Of a stretch of DNA of 64,000 nt, positions 35,061 through 43,587 are shown one piece after another. The stretch is from positions 2,706,501 through 2,770,500 of the forward strand of contig NZ_BQYI01000001.1 in assembly GCF_027923405.1 (NCBI RefSeq). The letters are read 5' to 3'. Numbering within the stretch: position 1 is the first letter of the stretch; each line of letters opens with the position of its first letter. A model generated the notes under the pieces. The model was not told where the DNA came from. It saw only the letters and a list, made by a program, of their open reading frames with translations, and ran no database searches. The translations under genes and the position numbers were made by a program. Origin of the DNA: Paenibacillus sp. YYML68. GTDB taxonomy: Bacteria; Bacillota; Bacilli; Paenibacillales; NBRC-103111.

Positions 35061-38000
35061 AAAGTTTAGCGGACCGAATCCAAGCATTAACCCCCGATCA
35101 GCGAGCCTTGCTCGAAAAAAAACTGAAGGCTAATCAGATGGATTCCATCTTGAGCAGCATGACAGGAACGACGATTCCAAGACGGAATCATTCGGGACCA
35201 AGTCCGCTGTCGTTTGATCAGGAGCGGTTATGGTTTTTCCATCAGCTTCATCCGGAGTCGTATACCTATAATGTTTACGGCGTGGCGCGGATGAAGGGGG
35301 AAGTCCATTACGAAGCGTTGGTGCAGGCGATCAATGCGATCCTCGCCAGGCACGAAGGATGGCGGACAGTCTTCGATGCTGTGGAGCCGCTGCAGTATGT
35401 TCTTCCGGAAGTGAGCATATCTGTTCCTACGGAGGACTTGCGGCCGACGCCGGACCATCTTAAGGAATCGGTCGTACAGAAGCTGATGCGGGAAGAAGTG
35501 CAGCGTTTGTTTGATTTGCAAAAAGGACCGCTTGTTCGCTTCAAGCTGTTCTACTTATCGGATACGGAAGCAAGGTTCGTATTGACGGTTCACCATATTG
35601 TGAACGATCTAATTACGCTTTCCATATTTTTCGAGGAATTGGCCGCCCATTATTCGGCTATTGTGTCAGGGGAACGAGTAAGCCTCCCCGAGCCGCCGAT
35701 TCAATATGCGGATTATGCGGAATGGCAGCGGAGAGATTTGCAAGGAGAGAAGAAGGAGAGGCTGCTCCAATTCTGGAAAGAGCAGTTGAAGGACAGCTCG
35801 TACATTTTGGATCTTCAGACTGACTTTCCGAGACCTCCCGTCATGAGCTATCAAGGGGCACGTGTTTTCATTCATACACCAAATGAAGTGTTCGACCGAT
35901 TGAAGGCGATTGGGCAGCAAGAGAAGGCGACCAACTTTATGGTGATTTTGACCGCATTTTATATCCTGCTATACCGCTATACGGGACAAGCTGATGTCTT
36001 GGTCGGAACCCCGATTGCCAATCGCTATTTGCCCGAGATGGAGAGGGTGATGGGGTATTTTTTAACTATGGGGACGCTTCGCGCCAACATGTCCGGGGAC
36101 ATGACGGCCATGGAGCTGCTTCGTCAAGTACGGGAGACGTCGAAGGAGGTCTACAATCATCAGGAGCTGCCTGTCGGATTGCTGCTGGACGAGCTACGTA
36201 TTCCGAATGATCCGAGCCGCAATCCGCTTGTGCAAGCCGTGTTCGTGTATGTGGATACGCCGCAACATAAATCAGGCCAATCGATCGTGGCGGGGCTAGA
36301 GGTGGAGCAGGAAGAGATCGACGGTGAAACAGCCAAGTATGATATTACGATCGGAGTCATGGAATCGCCGACGGGCTTGAGCGGCTTTCTTGAGTATCCG
36401 CCGGATTTGTTCCGCCGGGAAACGTTTGAGCGCATGGCGGAGCATTGGAATGAGCTGCTTGGCAGCATCGCGGATAATCCTGAGCAAACGTTGGCCGAGC
36501 TGGCGATGTTAACCGAGGCGGAATACAGGCAAATCGTTATCGAGTGGAATGACACGGACAAAGCTTACGATTCGACCATTCAATGTCTACATCAATGGCT
36601 TGAGGAGCAGGCGGCCCGAACGCCTGAGCGAACGGCGATCATCTTTGACGAGGCTGAGCTGACGTATCGGGAAATCAATGAGCGGGCCAATCGTCTTGCC
36701 CGGTCGCTCCGGGCCAAAGGGGTCGCTCCGGGCGAAGTCGTTGCGGTTATAGCGGAGCGCTCGTTTGAAATGGTGACGGGCATCTACGCCATCCTGAAAG
36801 CAGGAGGAGCCTACATACCGGTTGATCCGCATTATCCGGATGAACGCCTCCGATATATACTGGAGGACAGCGGAGCAAGGCTCGCGCTTGTACAAGAACG
36901 GTTCGAGGAACGTCTGGCGTTTCCTTGCCAGATCGTCAATTTGAACGATGAAAGGGAGTATGCGGAGGAAGTCGCCAATTTGGAGCTTGTTTCGCGACCG
37001 GAAGATTTGGCATATGTGATGTATACGTCAGGCTCTACAGGCAAACCGAAGGGGGTTATGACCGAGCATCGCTCCATCGTCAACCGGTTACTATGGATGC
37101 AGGATTATTATCCCATCGATGAGACGGATACGATTTTGCAAAAGACGACTTATACGTTCGACATTTCGGTGTGGGAATTGTTTTGGTGGACGATGGCCGG
37201 TTCAAAACTGTGCTTGTTGTCCGTTGACGGAGAGAAAAATCCCGAGCAGATTTTGGAGACGATCGCCAGGGAAAGAATCACGACGATCCATTTTGTACCC
37301 TCCATGCTGCAAGCATTCCTGAATTACACCGAACATTTCCCTGCGTCCAGTCTCGCGAAGAAGCTGGCGTCGCTGCGTCAAGTGTTTGCTACCGGAGAGC
37401 CGCTGCAGCCTCGACACGTGGATCGGTTCTACACAACGATCGCTGCGGCGAACGGAGCTCGCCTTGTCAATTTATACGGACCGACGGAGGCGGCCGTGGA
37501 GGTGTCACACTTCGAATGTAAGCCCGGCGTGTCTTATACGAGTGTTCCAATAGGCAAACCCGCGAGTAATACACAGCTTTATATATTGAAAGAGGGCACG
37601 ACTCAACTACAGCCGGTCGGGGTAGCGGGCGAGCTGTGCATTGCCGGAGTACAAGTGGCAAGAGGCTACTTGAACCTACCGGAGCAGAACGCGGAGAAAT
37701 TCGTTGACAATCCGTTTATTCCCGGCGGTAGGATGTATCGTACAGGCGATTTGGCAAAATGGCTGCCCGATGGCAGCGTCGAGTTGTTGGGGCGAATCGA
37801 CCATCAGGTGAAAGTAAGGGGGTACCGGATTGAGCTGGGCGAGATTGAGTCGCAGCTGCTGAATCTGGAGTCGGTTACTGGGGCAGCGGTCGTCGCCCTT
37901 GAAGATGCGTCAGGGGGCCTGCAGCTGTACGCTTATTTCGTGGCAGACCGAAAGCTGTCTTCAGATAAGCTGAAAGCCGCGCTGTCCTGGGTGCTGCCCA

Positions 38001-41000
38001 GCTATATGGTGCCGGCCGCCTTCGTCCAATTGGAGCATATGCCACTTACTTCCAATGGAAAAATCAACCGCAAGGCGTTGCCTAAGCCGACCGCCAGCCG
38101 ACGCCTCGAAACACCTTATGCCGGGCCGCGCTCAGATACTGAGCGGGAGTTCGTTTCTATCTGGCAGGAAGTTCTCGGTGTCCGGACGATCGGGATTCAC
38201 GACAGCTTTTTTGATTTGGGAGGAGACTCGATCAAGGCGATCCAGCTGTTCTCAAGACTTATCCATACCGGATACAAGGTAGAGATGAAGGACTTGTTTC
38301 AATATCCGTCCATCGCATCGTTAAGCCCGTTTGTTCAAACGGTCAGCCGCATCGCGGAGCAAGGAGAAGTGACAGGGGAGGTTGGGCTTACGCCCATTCA
38401 GCACTGGTTTTTTGAGCTCGGCTTGACAGAGCCGCATCATTTTAACCAGACCGTCATGTTTCACAGAGCGCAAGGCTTTGATGCGTCGGCAGTTCGTCTC
38501 GCGCTCGGCAAACTCGCAGAGCATCATGACGCTTTGCGGATCGTCATGCGCCAAACCGGGAATGGGTTGTTCTTGCATAATCGCAGTACGGAAGAAGCGG
38601 GTGAGCTGTTCAGCCTGCAAATTTATGATTTCACAGCCGAAGAGAATATGGAATCAGCAGTCCAAGCGAAGGCGAACGAAATACAGCGCAGCATCAGCTT
38701 ATCCGACGGCCCCTTGTTGAAATCAGGCCTGTTCCGCTGTCCGGACGGCGATCATTTGTTATTCTGTATCCATCATCTGGTTGTGGACGGAACGTCTTGG
38801 AGCATTCTGGTTGCTCATTTCACGATGGCTTACGAACAGGCGATTCAAAGTCGCCCCATCCTCCTACCTGGCAAATCCAATTCATTTCTCAGCTGGACCA
38901 ATGAATTGCTTCAATATTCAAATGGACCGGTAATGGAGAAAGAAGTGGCATATTGGCAGCAAATCGAACAAACCGAAGTGAAATCGCTGCCCAAAGATCA
39001 TCCTGAAGCGACCGGGATGATTGTTGGGGAGAGCCGGACAGTGACGGTATTATTATCGGAAGAGGAAACCGAAGCTCTGCAAAAACAGGCGCATCGCGCT
39101 TACAACACAGATTTGCCCGATTTGCTGCTCGCTGCGCTGGGCATGGCCGTTCACGAGTGGACGGGTATGAAGGAAGTGCTCATCGGTATGGAAGGTCATG
39201 GTCGACCGCCGATTCATCCCGATCTGGACGTTTCGCTCACAGTGGGTTGGTTTACAAGTTTGTATCCGTTTTTGCTTCAAACCGGGGCAGAGATGTCGAT
39301 GCCGCAGCGTATTATTAACGTGAAAGAAAGCCGGCGCCAAATTCCGCATGATGGAATCGGTTACGGGCTTCTAAGATATTTGTCCAAACAGAAAGATAAG
39401 CTTAGGCTCGAGTCTGAGCCGGAATTGATCTTTAATTATTTCGGTCAATTGGATATGGAGATCAACGGTCTGATGAAGCGGTCTCCGTTGTCCAGCGGCG
39501 AAAACATAAGCGAAAGAACGAGATTGAGGCATCTCATCGGTGTGAATAGCTTCATCTCCGGCGGCGTACTGAACCTGACGGTGGAATATAACGGCAAGGC
39601 GTACAGCCAAAGCACGATGGAGCAATTGGCCGAACGGATCAGATCGGGCTTGCGGCAAGTCGTTTCGCATTGCATGGCTCAGAAACGAGCGGTGCTGACG
39701 CCGAGCGACGTTCTGTTTAAGGGATTAAGTCTAGATGATCTGCAGCAGCTTGCAGCGTCTACCTCTTCCGTCGGTGAGATTGAGAATGTTTTCGACATGA
39801 CGCCCATGCAGAAGGGAATGTTGTTCCATAGTTTGCTGAACCCTGAGTCTTCGGCCTACTTTCAACAAGCTACCTTTGATCTTCTAGGCAATCTGGACGT
39901 CGAGCTTTTTCATGAGAGCTTGAATTTGATGGTTCAGCGTCACCAGGCTTTGCGGACAAACCTGTATCACGGTTGGAAAGGCGAGCATTTACAGGTCGTA
40001 TTCAAAAGTAAATCTTGCGAGCTTTACTACGAGGACTTGCGGAATCGGAGCCGTACGGATCAAATGGCCTACGCGGAACAATACAGGCAAAAGGACAAAA
40101 CGCGAAGTTTTGACTTGTACCGGGATTCCTTGATGCGAGTATCGATTCTGCAGACGGGAGATCGTGAGTATCGCTTCATTTGGAGCTTCCACCATATGAT
40201 CATGGACGGCTGGTGCATCGCCCTCGTGACGAACGAAGTGTTTGACAGCTATAGCGCGCTTGTCAGAGGTCAGCAGCCTGTGTTGTATCCGGTAACACCT
40301 TACAGCGAATACATGACTTGGCTGGGACGCCAGGACGTCAGCGCTGCCGCTGCGTATTGGACCGAGTATCTGAGAGGCTGTGATTCTGCGACGGTGCTGA
40401 CGAAGACAAAGCAACTATCGATAGGGGAGGGGTATTCGGCCGAAAAGCTGACCTCCGTGCTGGAAACAGATGTGAACGAAAGTCTACACCTCGCAGCCAA
40501 ACAGCATCAAGTGACCATCCATTCATTGATCCAAACCGCTTGGGGAGTACTGCTGCAAAATAATAACTATCGTCAGGATGTCGTCTTCGGTTGCGTCGTG
40601 TCCGGAAGATCGGCGCAAGTCAAAGGGTTCGATAAGATGATCGGGTTGTTTATCAATACGATTCCCGTTCGTATTATCTGCGATGGGGAGGAGCCGTTCA
40701 GTGGCGTCATGAAACGAATGCAGGAGTTCGCACTGGCATCGAAGGAATACGAAACGTACCCGCTGTATGAAATTCAGGCAAAAAGCGTTCTTAAGCATAA
40801 ACTAATCAGCCATATCATCAACTTTCTGAATTTTCCTCCTTCGCAATTGGATGAAACAAGAAGTGAATTGTCCGAACTTAAATTCGTGAATGTAAACTTT
40901 AATGAGGAAGTCAACTATAATTTTTTGCTTACCATTTCGCTGGCGGATTCGTTAATTCTGGAATACAACTACAACGCTTTGGTTTATAGCAAAGAAGACA

Positions 41001-41911
41001 TCGAAGAGTTGAACCATGATTTCATTCAAATTCTGAAGCGAATTGCAATCAATCCGCTTGTCAGCATTGAGGATCTTAATCATCCTCATCACTATTCTTG
41101 GAGAAAGCAAGAAAATTACTGGCTGGAAAGATTGGCCGGAGAATGGCCTGTAATGGATCTGCCAACAGATTATCCAAGACCTGTTACACCTAACTATGGG
41201 AGGGAGAGAGGCGCAGTTGAATTTGTGATCGATCCTGCATTAACGGAGGGGTTGGGGCTGTTGTCCGGCCAATGCGGCAGCACCCTATTCACGGTTCTTC
41301 TTGCCGCATATTCGATTATGCTTTCCCAAAATAGCGGACAAACGGACATTCGGGTAGGCTGCCCTGTTGTAGTAAAACCGTCATCGGATCAGGGTAAAGA
41401 GGTCGAAAGCGGCGATAATACGCTGGTGCTGCGAAGCTTTCCAGAGGAAGACAAAACATTTGCTGCCTACTTGCAAGAAGTGAAGGAAACGATGCTGAAC
41501 GCTATCGCGAATCAGAATTATCCATTCGAAGTGCTTGCGGAAAGGCTCGGCCTGGTGCGGAAAGATAGCTGCATTCCGACGATGCAAGCGATGTTTGTAC
41601 AGCAAAGCGATGAAAGGAAGCTACTGGAACCGCCAGTCGGGCCGTCATTCATTTCCCACGGACGCCATTCAGCGGCATATAACATCGCTTGCAGCGATCT
41701 TTGCCTGTATGCTGCCGAGCAGGGAGAAGAGATCGGATGCCGTTTCGAGTACAACACGAAATTGTTTGAACGAAATACTATAGAGGAAATGATTAGCGAC
41801 CTTACATGGCTGTTATCCGTCCTCATTGATAAGCCGCAACTCAAGCTGTCACAGCTAGAGCCGTCGGGCAGTGGCGTATCTGATAGTCCGTTAATTGAAT
41901 TTAATTTTTAG
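35057..41911 (+). CDS. NRPS, C-A-T-E-C-half-C
   Basis: 2284 residues. C1 (~45-480) has HHIVNDL at 179-185, with the usual Gly of HHxxxDG replaced by Leu. The A domain (~505-1005) shows YTSGSTGKPKG, D702 in FDISVWE, RGYRIELGE and K1002; the pocket reads D-I-W-H-F-T-L-V-E-K, vaguely Ser-like. The carrier serine is S1058. The E domain (~1080-1530) has HHLVVDG (1239-1245), EGHGR, GWFTSLYP and FNYFGQLD, so the residue should become D-configured. C2 (~1545-2000) has an intact HHMIMDG (1712-1718). After it, only the C-terminal lobe of another condensation domain remains (~2010-2265). There is no following A-T and no thioesterase, so chain release is unexplained. Terminator at 41925. Confidence 0.92.
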   Translation: MKSLADRIQALTPDQRALLEKKLKANQMDSILSSMTGTTIPRRNHSGPSPLSFDQERLWFFHQLHPESYTYNVYGVARMKGEVHYEALVQAINAILARHEGWRTVFDAVEPLQYVLPEVSISVPTEDLRPTPDHLKESVVQKLMREEVQRLFDLQKGPLVRFKLFYLSDTEARFVLTVHHIVNDLITLSIFFEELAAHYSAIVSGERVSLPEPPIQYADYAEWQRRDLQGEKKERLLQFWKEQLKDSSYILDLQTDFPRPPVMSYQGARVFIHTPNEVFDRLKAIGQQEKATNFMVILTAFYILLYRYTGQADVLVGTPIANRYLPEMERVMGYFLTMGTLRANMSGDMTAMELLRQVRETSKEVYNHQELPVGLLLDELRIPNDPSRNPLVQAVFVYVDTPQHKSGQSIVAGLEVEQEEIDGETAKYDITIGVMESPTGLSGFLEYPPDLFRRETFERMAEHWNELLGSIADNPEQTLAELAMLTEAEYRQIVIEWNDTDKAYDSTIQCLHQWLEEQAARTPERTAIIFDEAELTYREINERANRLARSLRAKGVAPGEVVAVIAERSFEMVTGIYAILKAGGAYIPVDPHYPDERLRYILEDSGARLALVQERFEERLAFPCQIVNLNDEREYAEEVANLELVSRPEDLAYVMYTSGSTGKPKGVMTEHRSIVNRLLWMQDYYPIDETDTILQKTTYTFDISVWELFWWTMAGSKLCLLSVDGEKNPEQILETIARERITTIHFVPSMLQAFLNYTEHFPASSLAKKLASLRQVFATGEPLQPRHVDRFYTTIAAANGARLVNLYGPTEAAVEVSHFECKPGVSYTSVPIGKPASNTQLYILKEGTTQLQPVGVAGELCIAGVQVARGYLNLPEQNAEKFVDNPFIPGGRMYRTGDLAKWLPDGSVELLGRIDHQVKVRGYRIELGEIESQLLNLESVTGAAVVALEDASGGLQLYAYFVADRKLSSDKLKAALSWVLPSYMVPAAFVQLEHMPLTSNGKINRKALPKPTASRRLETPYAGPRSDTEREFVSIWQEVLGVRTIGIHDSFFDLGGDSIKAIQLFSRLIHTGYKVEMKDLFQYPSIASLSPFVQTVSRIAEQGEVTGEVGLTPIQHWFFELGLTEPHHFNQTVMFHRAQGFDASAVRLALGKLAEHHDALRIVMRQTGNGLFLHNRSTEEAGELFSLQIYDFTAEENMESAVQAKANEIQRSISLSDGPLLKSGLFRCPDGDHLLFCIHHLVVDGTSWSILVAHFTMAYEQAIQSRPILLPGKSNSFLSWTNELLQYSNGPVMEKEVAYWQQIEQTEVKSLPKDHPEATGMIVGESRTVTVLLSEEETEALQKQAHRAYNTDLPDLLLAALGMAVHEWTGMKEVLIGMEGHGRPPIHPDLDVSLTVGWFTSLYPFLLQTGAEMSMPQRIINVKESRRQIPHDGIGYGLLRYLSKQKDKLRLESEPELIFNYFGQLDMEINGLMKRSPLSSGENISERTRLRHLIGVNSFISGGVLNLTVEYNGKAYSQSTMEQLAERIRSGLRQVVSHCMAQKRAVLTPSDVLFKGLSLDDLQQLAASTSSVGEIENVFDMTPMQKGMLFHSLLNPESSAYFQQATFDLLGNLDVELFHESLNLMVQRHQALRTNLYHGWKGEHLQVVFKSKSCELYYEDLRNRSRTDQMAYAEQYRQKDKTRSFDLYRDSLMRVSILQTGDREYRFIWSFHHMIMDGWCIALVTNEVFDSYSALVRGQQPVLYPVTPYSEYMTWLGRQDVSAAAAYWTEYLRGCDSATVLTKTKQLSIGEGYSAEKLTSVLETDVNESLHLAAKQHQVTIHSLIQTAWGVLLQNNNYRQDVVFGCVVSGRSAQVKGFDKMIGLFINTIPVRIICDGEEPFSGVMKRMQEFALASKEYETYPLYEIQAKSVLKHKLISHIINFLNFPPSQLDETRSELSELKFVNVNFNEEVNYNFLLTISLADSLILEYNYNALVYSKEDIEELNHDFIQILKRIAINPLVSIEDLNHPHHYSWRKQENYWLERLAGEWPVMDLPTDYPRPVTPNYGRERGAVEFVIDPALTEGLGLLSGQCGSTLFTVLLAAYSIMLSQNSGQTDIRVGCPVVVKPSSDQGKEVESGDNTLVLRSFPEEDKTFAAYLQEVKETMLNAIANQNYPFEVLAERLGLVRKDSCIPTMQAMFVQQSDERKLLEPPVGPSFISHGRHSAAYNIACSDLCLYAAEQGEEIGCRFEYNTKLFERNTIEEMISDLTWLLSVLIDKPQLKLSQLEPSGSGVSDSPLIEFNF

Positions 41912-41924
41912 TCCCGAGATCTGA

Positions 41925-41965
41925 ACTCCGGAAAGTGCAGAACAGCGCCTTTCCGGAGTGAAATT
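41925..41965 (+). terminator. Terminator of NRPS-PKS operon
   Basis: ACTCCGGAAAG (41925-41935) pairs perfectly over 11 bases with CTTTCCGGAGT (41949-41959). The T-poor tail GAAATTAATC follows. It ends the transcript 13 bases after the stop codon. Confidence 0.78.
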
Positions 41966-42170
41966 AATCTTGTTGTTATATTTGGGCGAGTTTCATTCTG
42001 TCGTCACATTGGTAATCTTGAAAGCAGCGTCCTAAAGGTAACCGAACCGTTCCCCGTAATCTTGTCGCAAAGAATCATGATCCTTTGCTGTTTAACTTGG
42101 CAAGCACCTTCTAGTCGTTCTTAAATAACTGTCACTATTCTGGTACTACACTAAGTAGGCATTTATATCG
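41966..42170. other. Gene-free region before recombinase
   Basis: No gene, repeat or RNA recognised between the operon terminator and the recombinase promoter. It is AT-richer than the flanking coding sequence. Confidence 0.4.
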
Positions 42171-42176
42171 TATAAT
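42171..42176 (+). promoter_or_regulatory. -10 box of recombinase gene
   Basis: A perfect TATAAT, but no good -35 box at 16-18 bases. The perfect palindrome of dif-like site 2 begins on its last base, so a protein bound there would block transcription start. Confidence 0.45.
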
Positions 42177-42207
42177 AACAGCACATAATCTATATTATGT
42201 GCTGTTA
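42176..42207. other. dif-like site 2 / perfect palindrome before recombinase
   Basis: Perfect inverted repeat of 14 bases: TAACAGCACATAAT (42176-42189), loop CTAT, then its reverse complement (42194-42207). Read as a dif site it is 11-6-11 at 42178-42205 with spacer TCTATA. CATAA-T-N-TATA-TTATGT is the same core as Escherichia coli dif as I remember it. It overlaps the start of transcription and lies 36 bases before the recombinase ATG. It could be the recombinase binding site, an operator, or both. Confidence 0.62.
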
Positions 42208-42243
42208 TGTGCCAACCTTGTGCCCACAGAAAGGAACATATGG

Positions 42244-43167
42244 ATGAATCATTCACTAGATGCGACTGTTCAGCAGGACCTTGAAGATTTTCTCATCTAT
42301 ATCCAGAGCCGATCGTTCTCGACTCATACGAAAGATGCTTACATACGTGACGTGAAGGGCTTACTGGAGTACGTCGGTCGATCTGCGGATCAGATTAAGA
42401 AGGTCGATATTATGAGGTATCAGAAAATCGTGCGTGATCGCGGGGCAGGGGACCGTTCGATTAATCGAATGCTATCTGCGGTACGCTGCTTCTATAATGC
42501 ACTGATCGAGTTCGAGCGAGTGGAGGTCAACCCTACGCTTACCATCAAGAAGGCGAAGGTCGAGAAGAACGTCGTTCCCGTCTATCTGAATGAAGAAGAA
42601 CTTGCCAGCTTTCATGAAAGCATCTCAGGAAGGCATAAGCTGCGCGATCTTACGATGTGCCTCTTAATGGGCTATGCGGGGCTGCGCGTGTTTGAGATCC
42701 ATTCGCTGAATGTCGAGCATTTCGTCGATGGATCGGAGCCGTACCTGCAATTTATGGGGAAGGGGAGAAAGTGGCGCACGGTACCGCTGCACGCAGATAT
42801 TGCTTCTATTATAAGGAGGTATGCTGCGGAGCGTCTCACGGTTAAGGATGAAGCCGACTCCACCGCGTTGTTCGTCTCTCAGAAGGGACATCGCATCAGC
42901 AGACGTACGATTCAGAGCGTCGTCGAGCGTACGGTGAAGCAGGTCAAGGGCAAGCGACCGGAGCTGAAGCATAAGAAGATCAGCAGTCATAAGCTACGGC
43001 ATACGTTTGCCACCTCACACTTTCGCCGCGGCACGGACCTGCGAACGCTGCAGGCGTTACTCGGACATTCGGATATTTCGACGACTCAAGTGTATACGCA
43101 TGTGGAGAACAAGCAGCTCGTGGAGGCTCAGGCGAGGATTAGTCCGAATATTCCGAGGTTGGATTAG
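42244..43167 (+). CDS. Xer-type tyrosine recombinase
   Basis: 307 residues from ATG 42244 behind AAAGGAACAT. It has the length and two-domain layout of XerC/XerD: a SAM-like arm-binding domain (~8-95) and a catalytic domain (~110-300). The complete active site is visible: R148 (GYAGLRVFEI), K173 (GKGRKWRTVPL), H249-x2-R252 (HKLRHTFAT), H275 (LGHSDIS) and Y284 (TQVYTHV). GLRVFEI, where Xer proteins usually have GLRVSEL, marks a divergent branch. It is flanked by dif-like sites 2 and 3 and follows the NRPS-PKS operon. Inferred role: integration, excision or resolution at these sites. It could instead be a second host Xer. Confidence 0.9.
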   Translation: MNHSLDATVQQDLEDFLIYIQSRSFSTHTKDAYIRDVKGLLEYVGRSADQIKKVDIMRYQKIVRDRGAGDRSINRMLSAVRCFYNALIEFERVEVNPTLTIKKAKVEKNVVPVYLNEEELASFHESISGRHKLRDLTMCLLMGYAGLRVFEIHSLNVEHFVDGSEPYLQFMGKGRKWRTVPLHADIASIIRRYAAERLTVKDEADSTALFVSQKGHRISRRTIQSVVERTVKQVKGKRPELKHKKISSHKLRHTFATSHFRRGTDLRTLQALLGHSDISTTQVYTHVENKQLVEAQARISPNIPRLD

Positions 43168-43179
43168 TCTAGGTTAGAC

Positions 43180-43207
43180 GCTCTCCTGAATGGAGGTTCA
43201 GGAGAGC
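43180..43207. terminator. Stem-loop between recombinase and thioredoxin genes
   Basis: GCTCTCCTGAA (43180-43190) pairs perfectly with TTCAGGAGAGC (43197-43207), loop TGGAGG. Lying between convergent genes, it can serve both, although neither side has a T run. Confidence 0.6.
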
Positions 43208-43218
43208 TCTCCAAAAGA

Positions 43219-43246
43219 TATTGACATAATTAATATTATGTTATCA
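43219..43246. other. dif-like site 3 (thioredoxin 3' end)
   Basis: 11-6-11 layout: TATTGACATAA (43219-43229), spacer TTAATA, TTATGTTATCA (43236-43246), with the shared core ACATAAT-N4-ATTATGT. Its last three bases are the thioredoxin stop codon. The right arm shares TTATGTTAT with site 1 in the same orientation. Confidence 0.55.
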
Positions 43247-43567
43247 TATTGCGAGATAGCGAGCGATAGCTTGACGATATACTTGTATGGGTCGGAGTCC
43301 GACGAGTCGGTCGACCGGTTCTCCTTGATTAAAGACGATGACGGTCGGCATAGACATAATTCCATATTCACTAGCCAACTGAGGAGACTCATCACAGTTG
43401 ACCTTCAGAATCGCAATGTGCTCAGAATGCTCCTTATCCAACGTGTACAGTACGGGTGTCATTGCTTTACATGGTGGACACCACGGTGCACCGAAATAGA
43501 CCAGAGCGATATCGGACTGAATGACAGCTTCCCGTAAGGTAGATTCATGAATATCGATTATACTCAA
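43244..43567 (-). CDS. Thioredoxin-like protein, WCPPC active site
   Basis: 107-residue cytoplasmic thioredoxin fold. The redox motif is WCPPC rather than the usual WCGPC (FGAPWCPPCKAMTPVL, Cys at ~30 and 33), which changes the redox potential in known variants. cis-Pro is present in IMSMPTVIVF. It is the second gene of a MerR operon (20 bases between them), suggesting induction by thiol or electrophile stress. dif-like site 3 overlaps its stop codon. Confidence 0.92.
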   Translation of the reverse strand: MSIIDIHESTLREAVIQSDIALVYFGAPWCPPCKAMTPVLYTLDKEHSEHIAILKVNCDESPQLASEYGIMSMPTVIVFNQGEPVDRLVGLRPIQVYRQAIARYLAI

Positions 43568-43587
43568 CGTAGTTCCTCCAATACCGA

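Larger units (their letters stand above)
25787..43246. mobile_element. Candidate Xer/dif-associated biosynthetic island
   Basis: Stretch bounded by dif-like sites 1 and 3. It contains the hybrid NRPS-PKS operon and an orphan Xer-type recombinase with dif-like site 2 in front. Sites 1 and 3 share 20 of 28 positions, including the right-arm start TTATGTTAT, in direct orientation, as attL/attR would. Against a simple attL/attR pair, the 6-base spacers differ (TATTTA, TTAATA), and a Xer crossover normally needs matching spacers. The boundaries are therefore a hypothesis. Confidence 0.4.

Noticed and set aside
25787-43246. Simple attL/attR interpretation of sites 1 and 3 as products of one integration
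   Set aside because: The 6-base central spacers differ (TATTTA versus TTAATA). A single Xer or integrase crossover would leave compatible spacers, so this is not asserted; the island remains a candidate.
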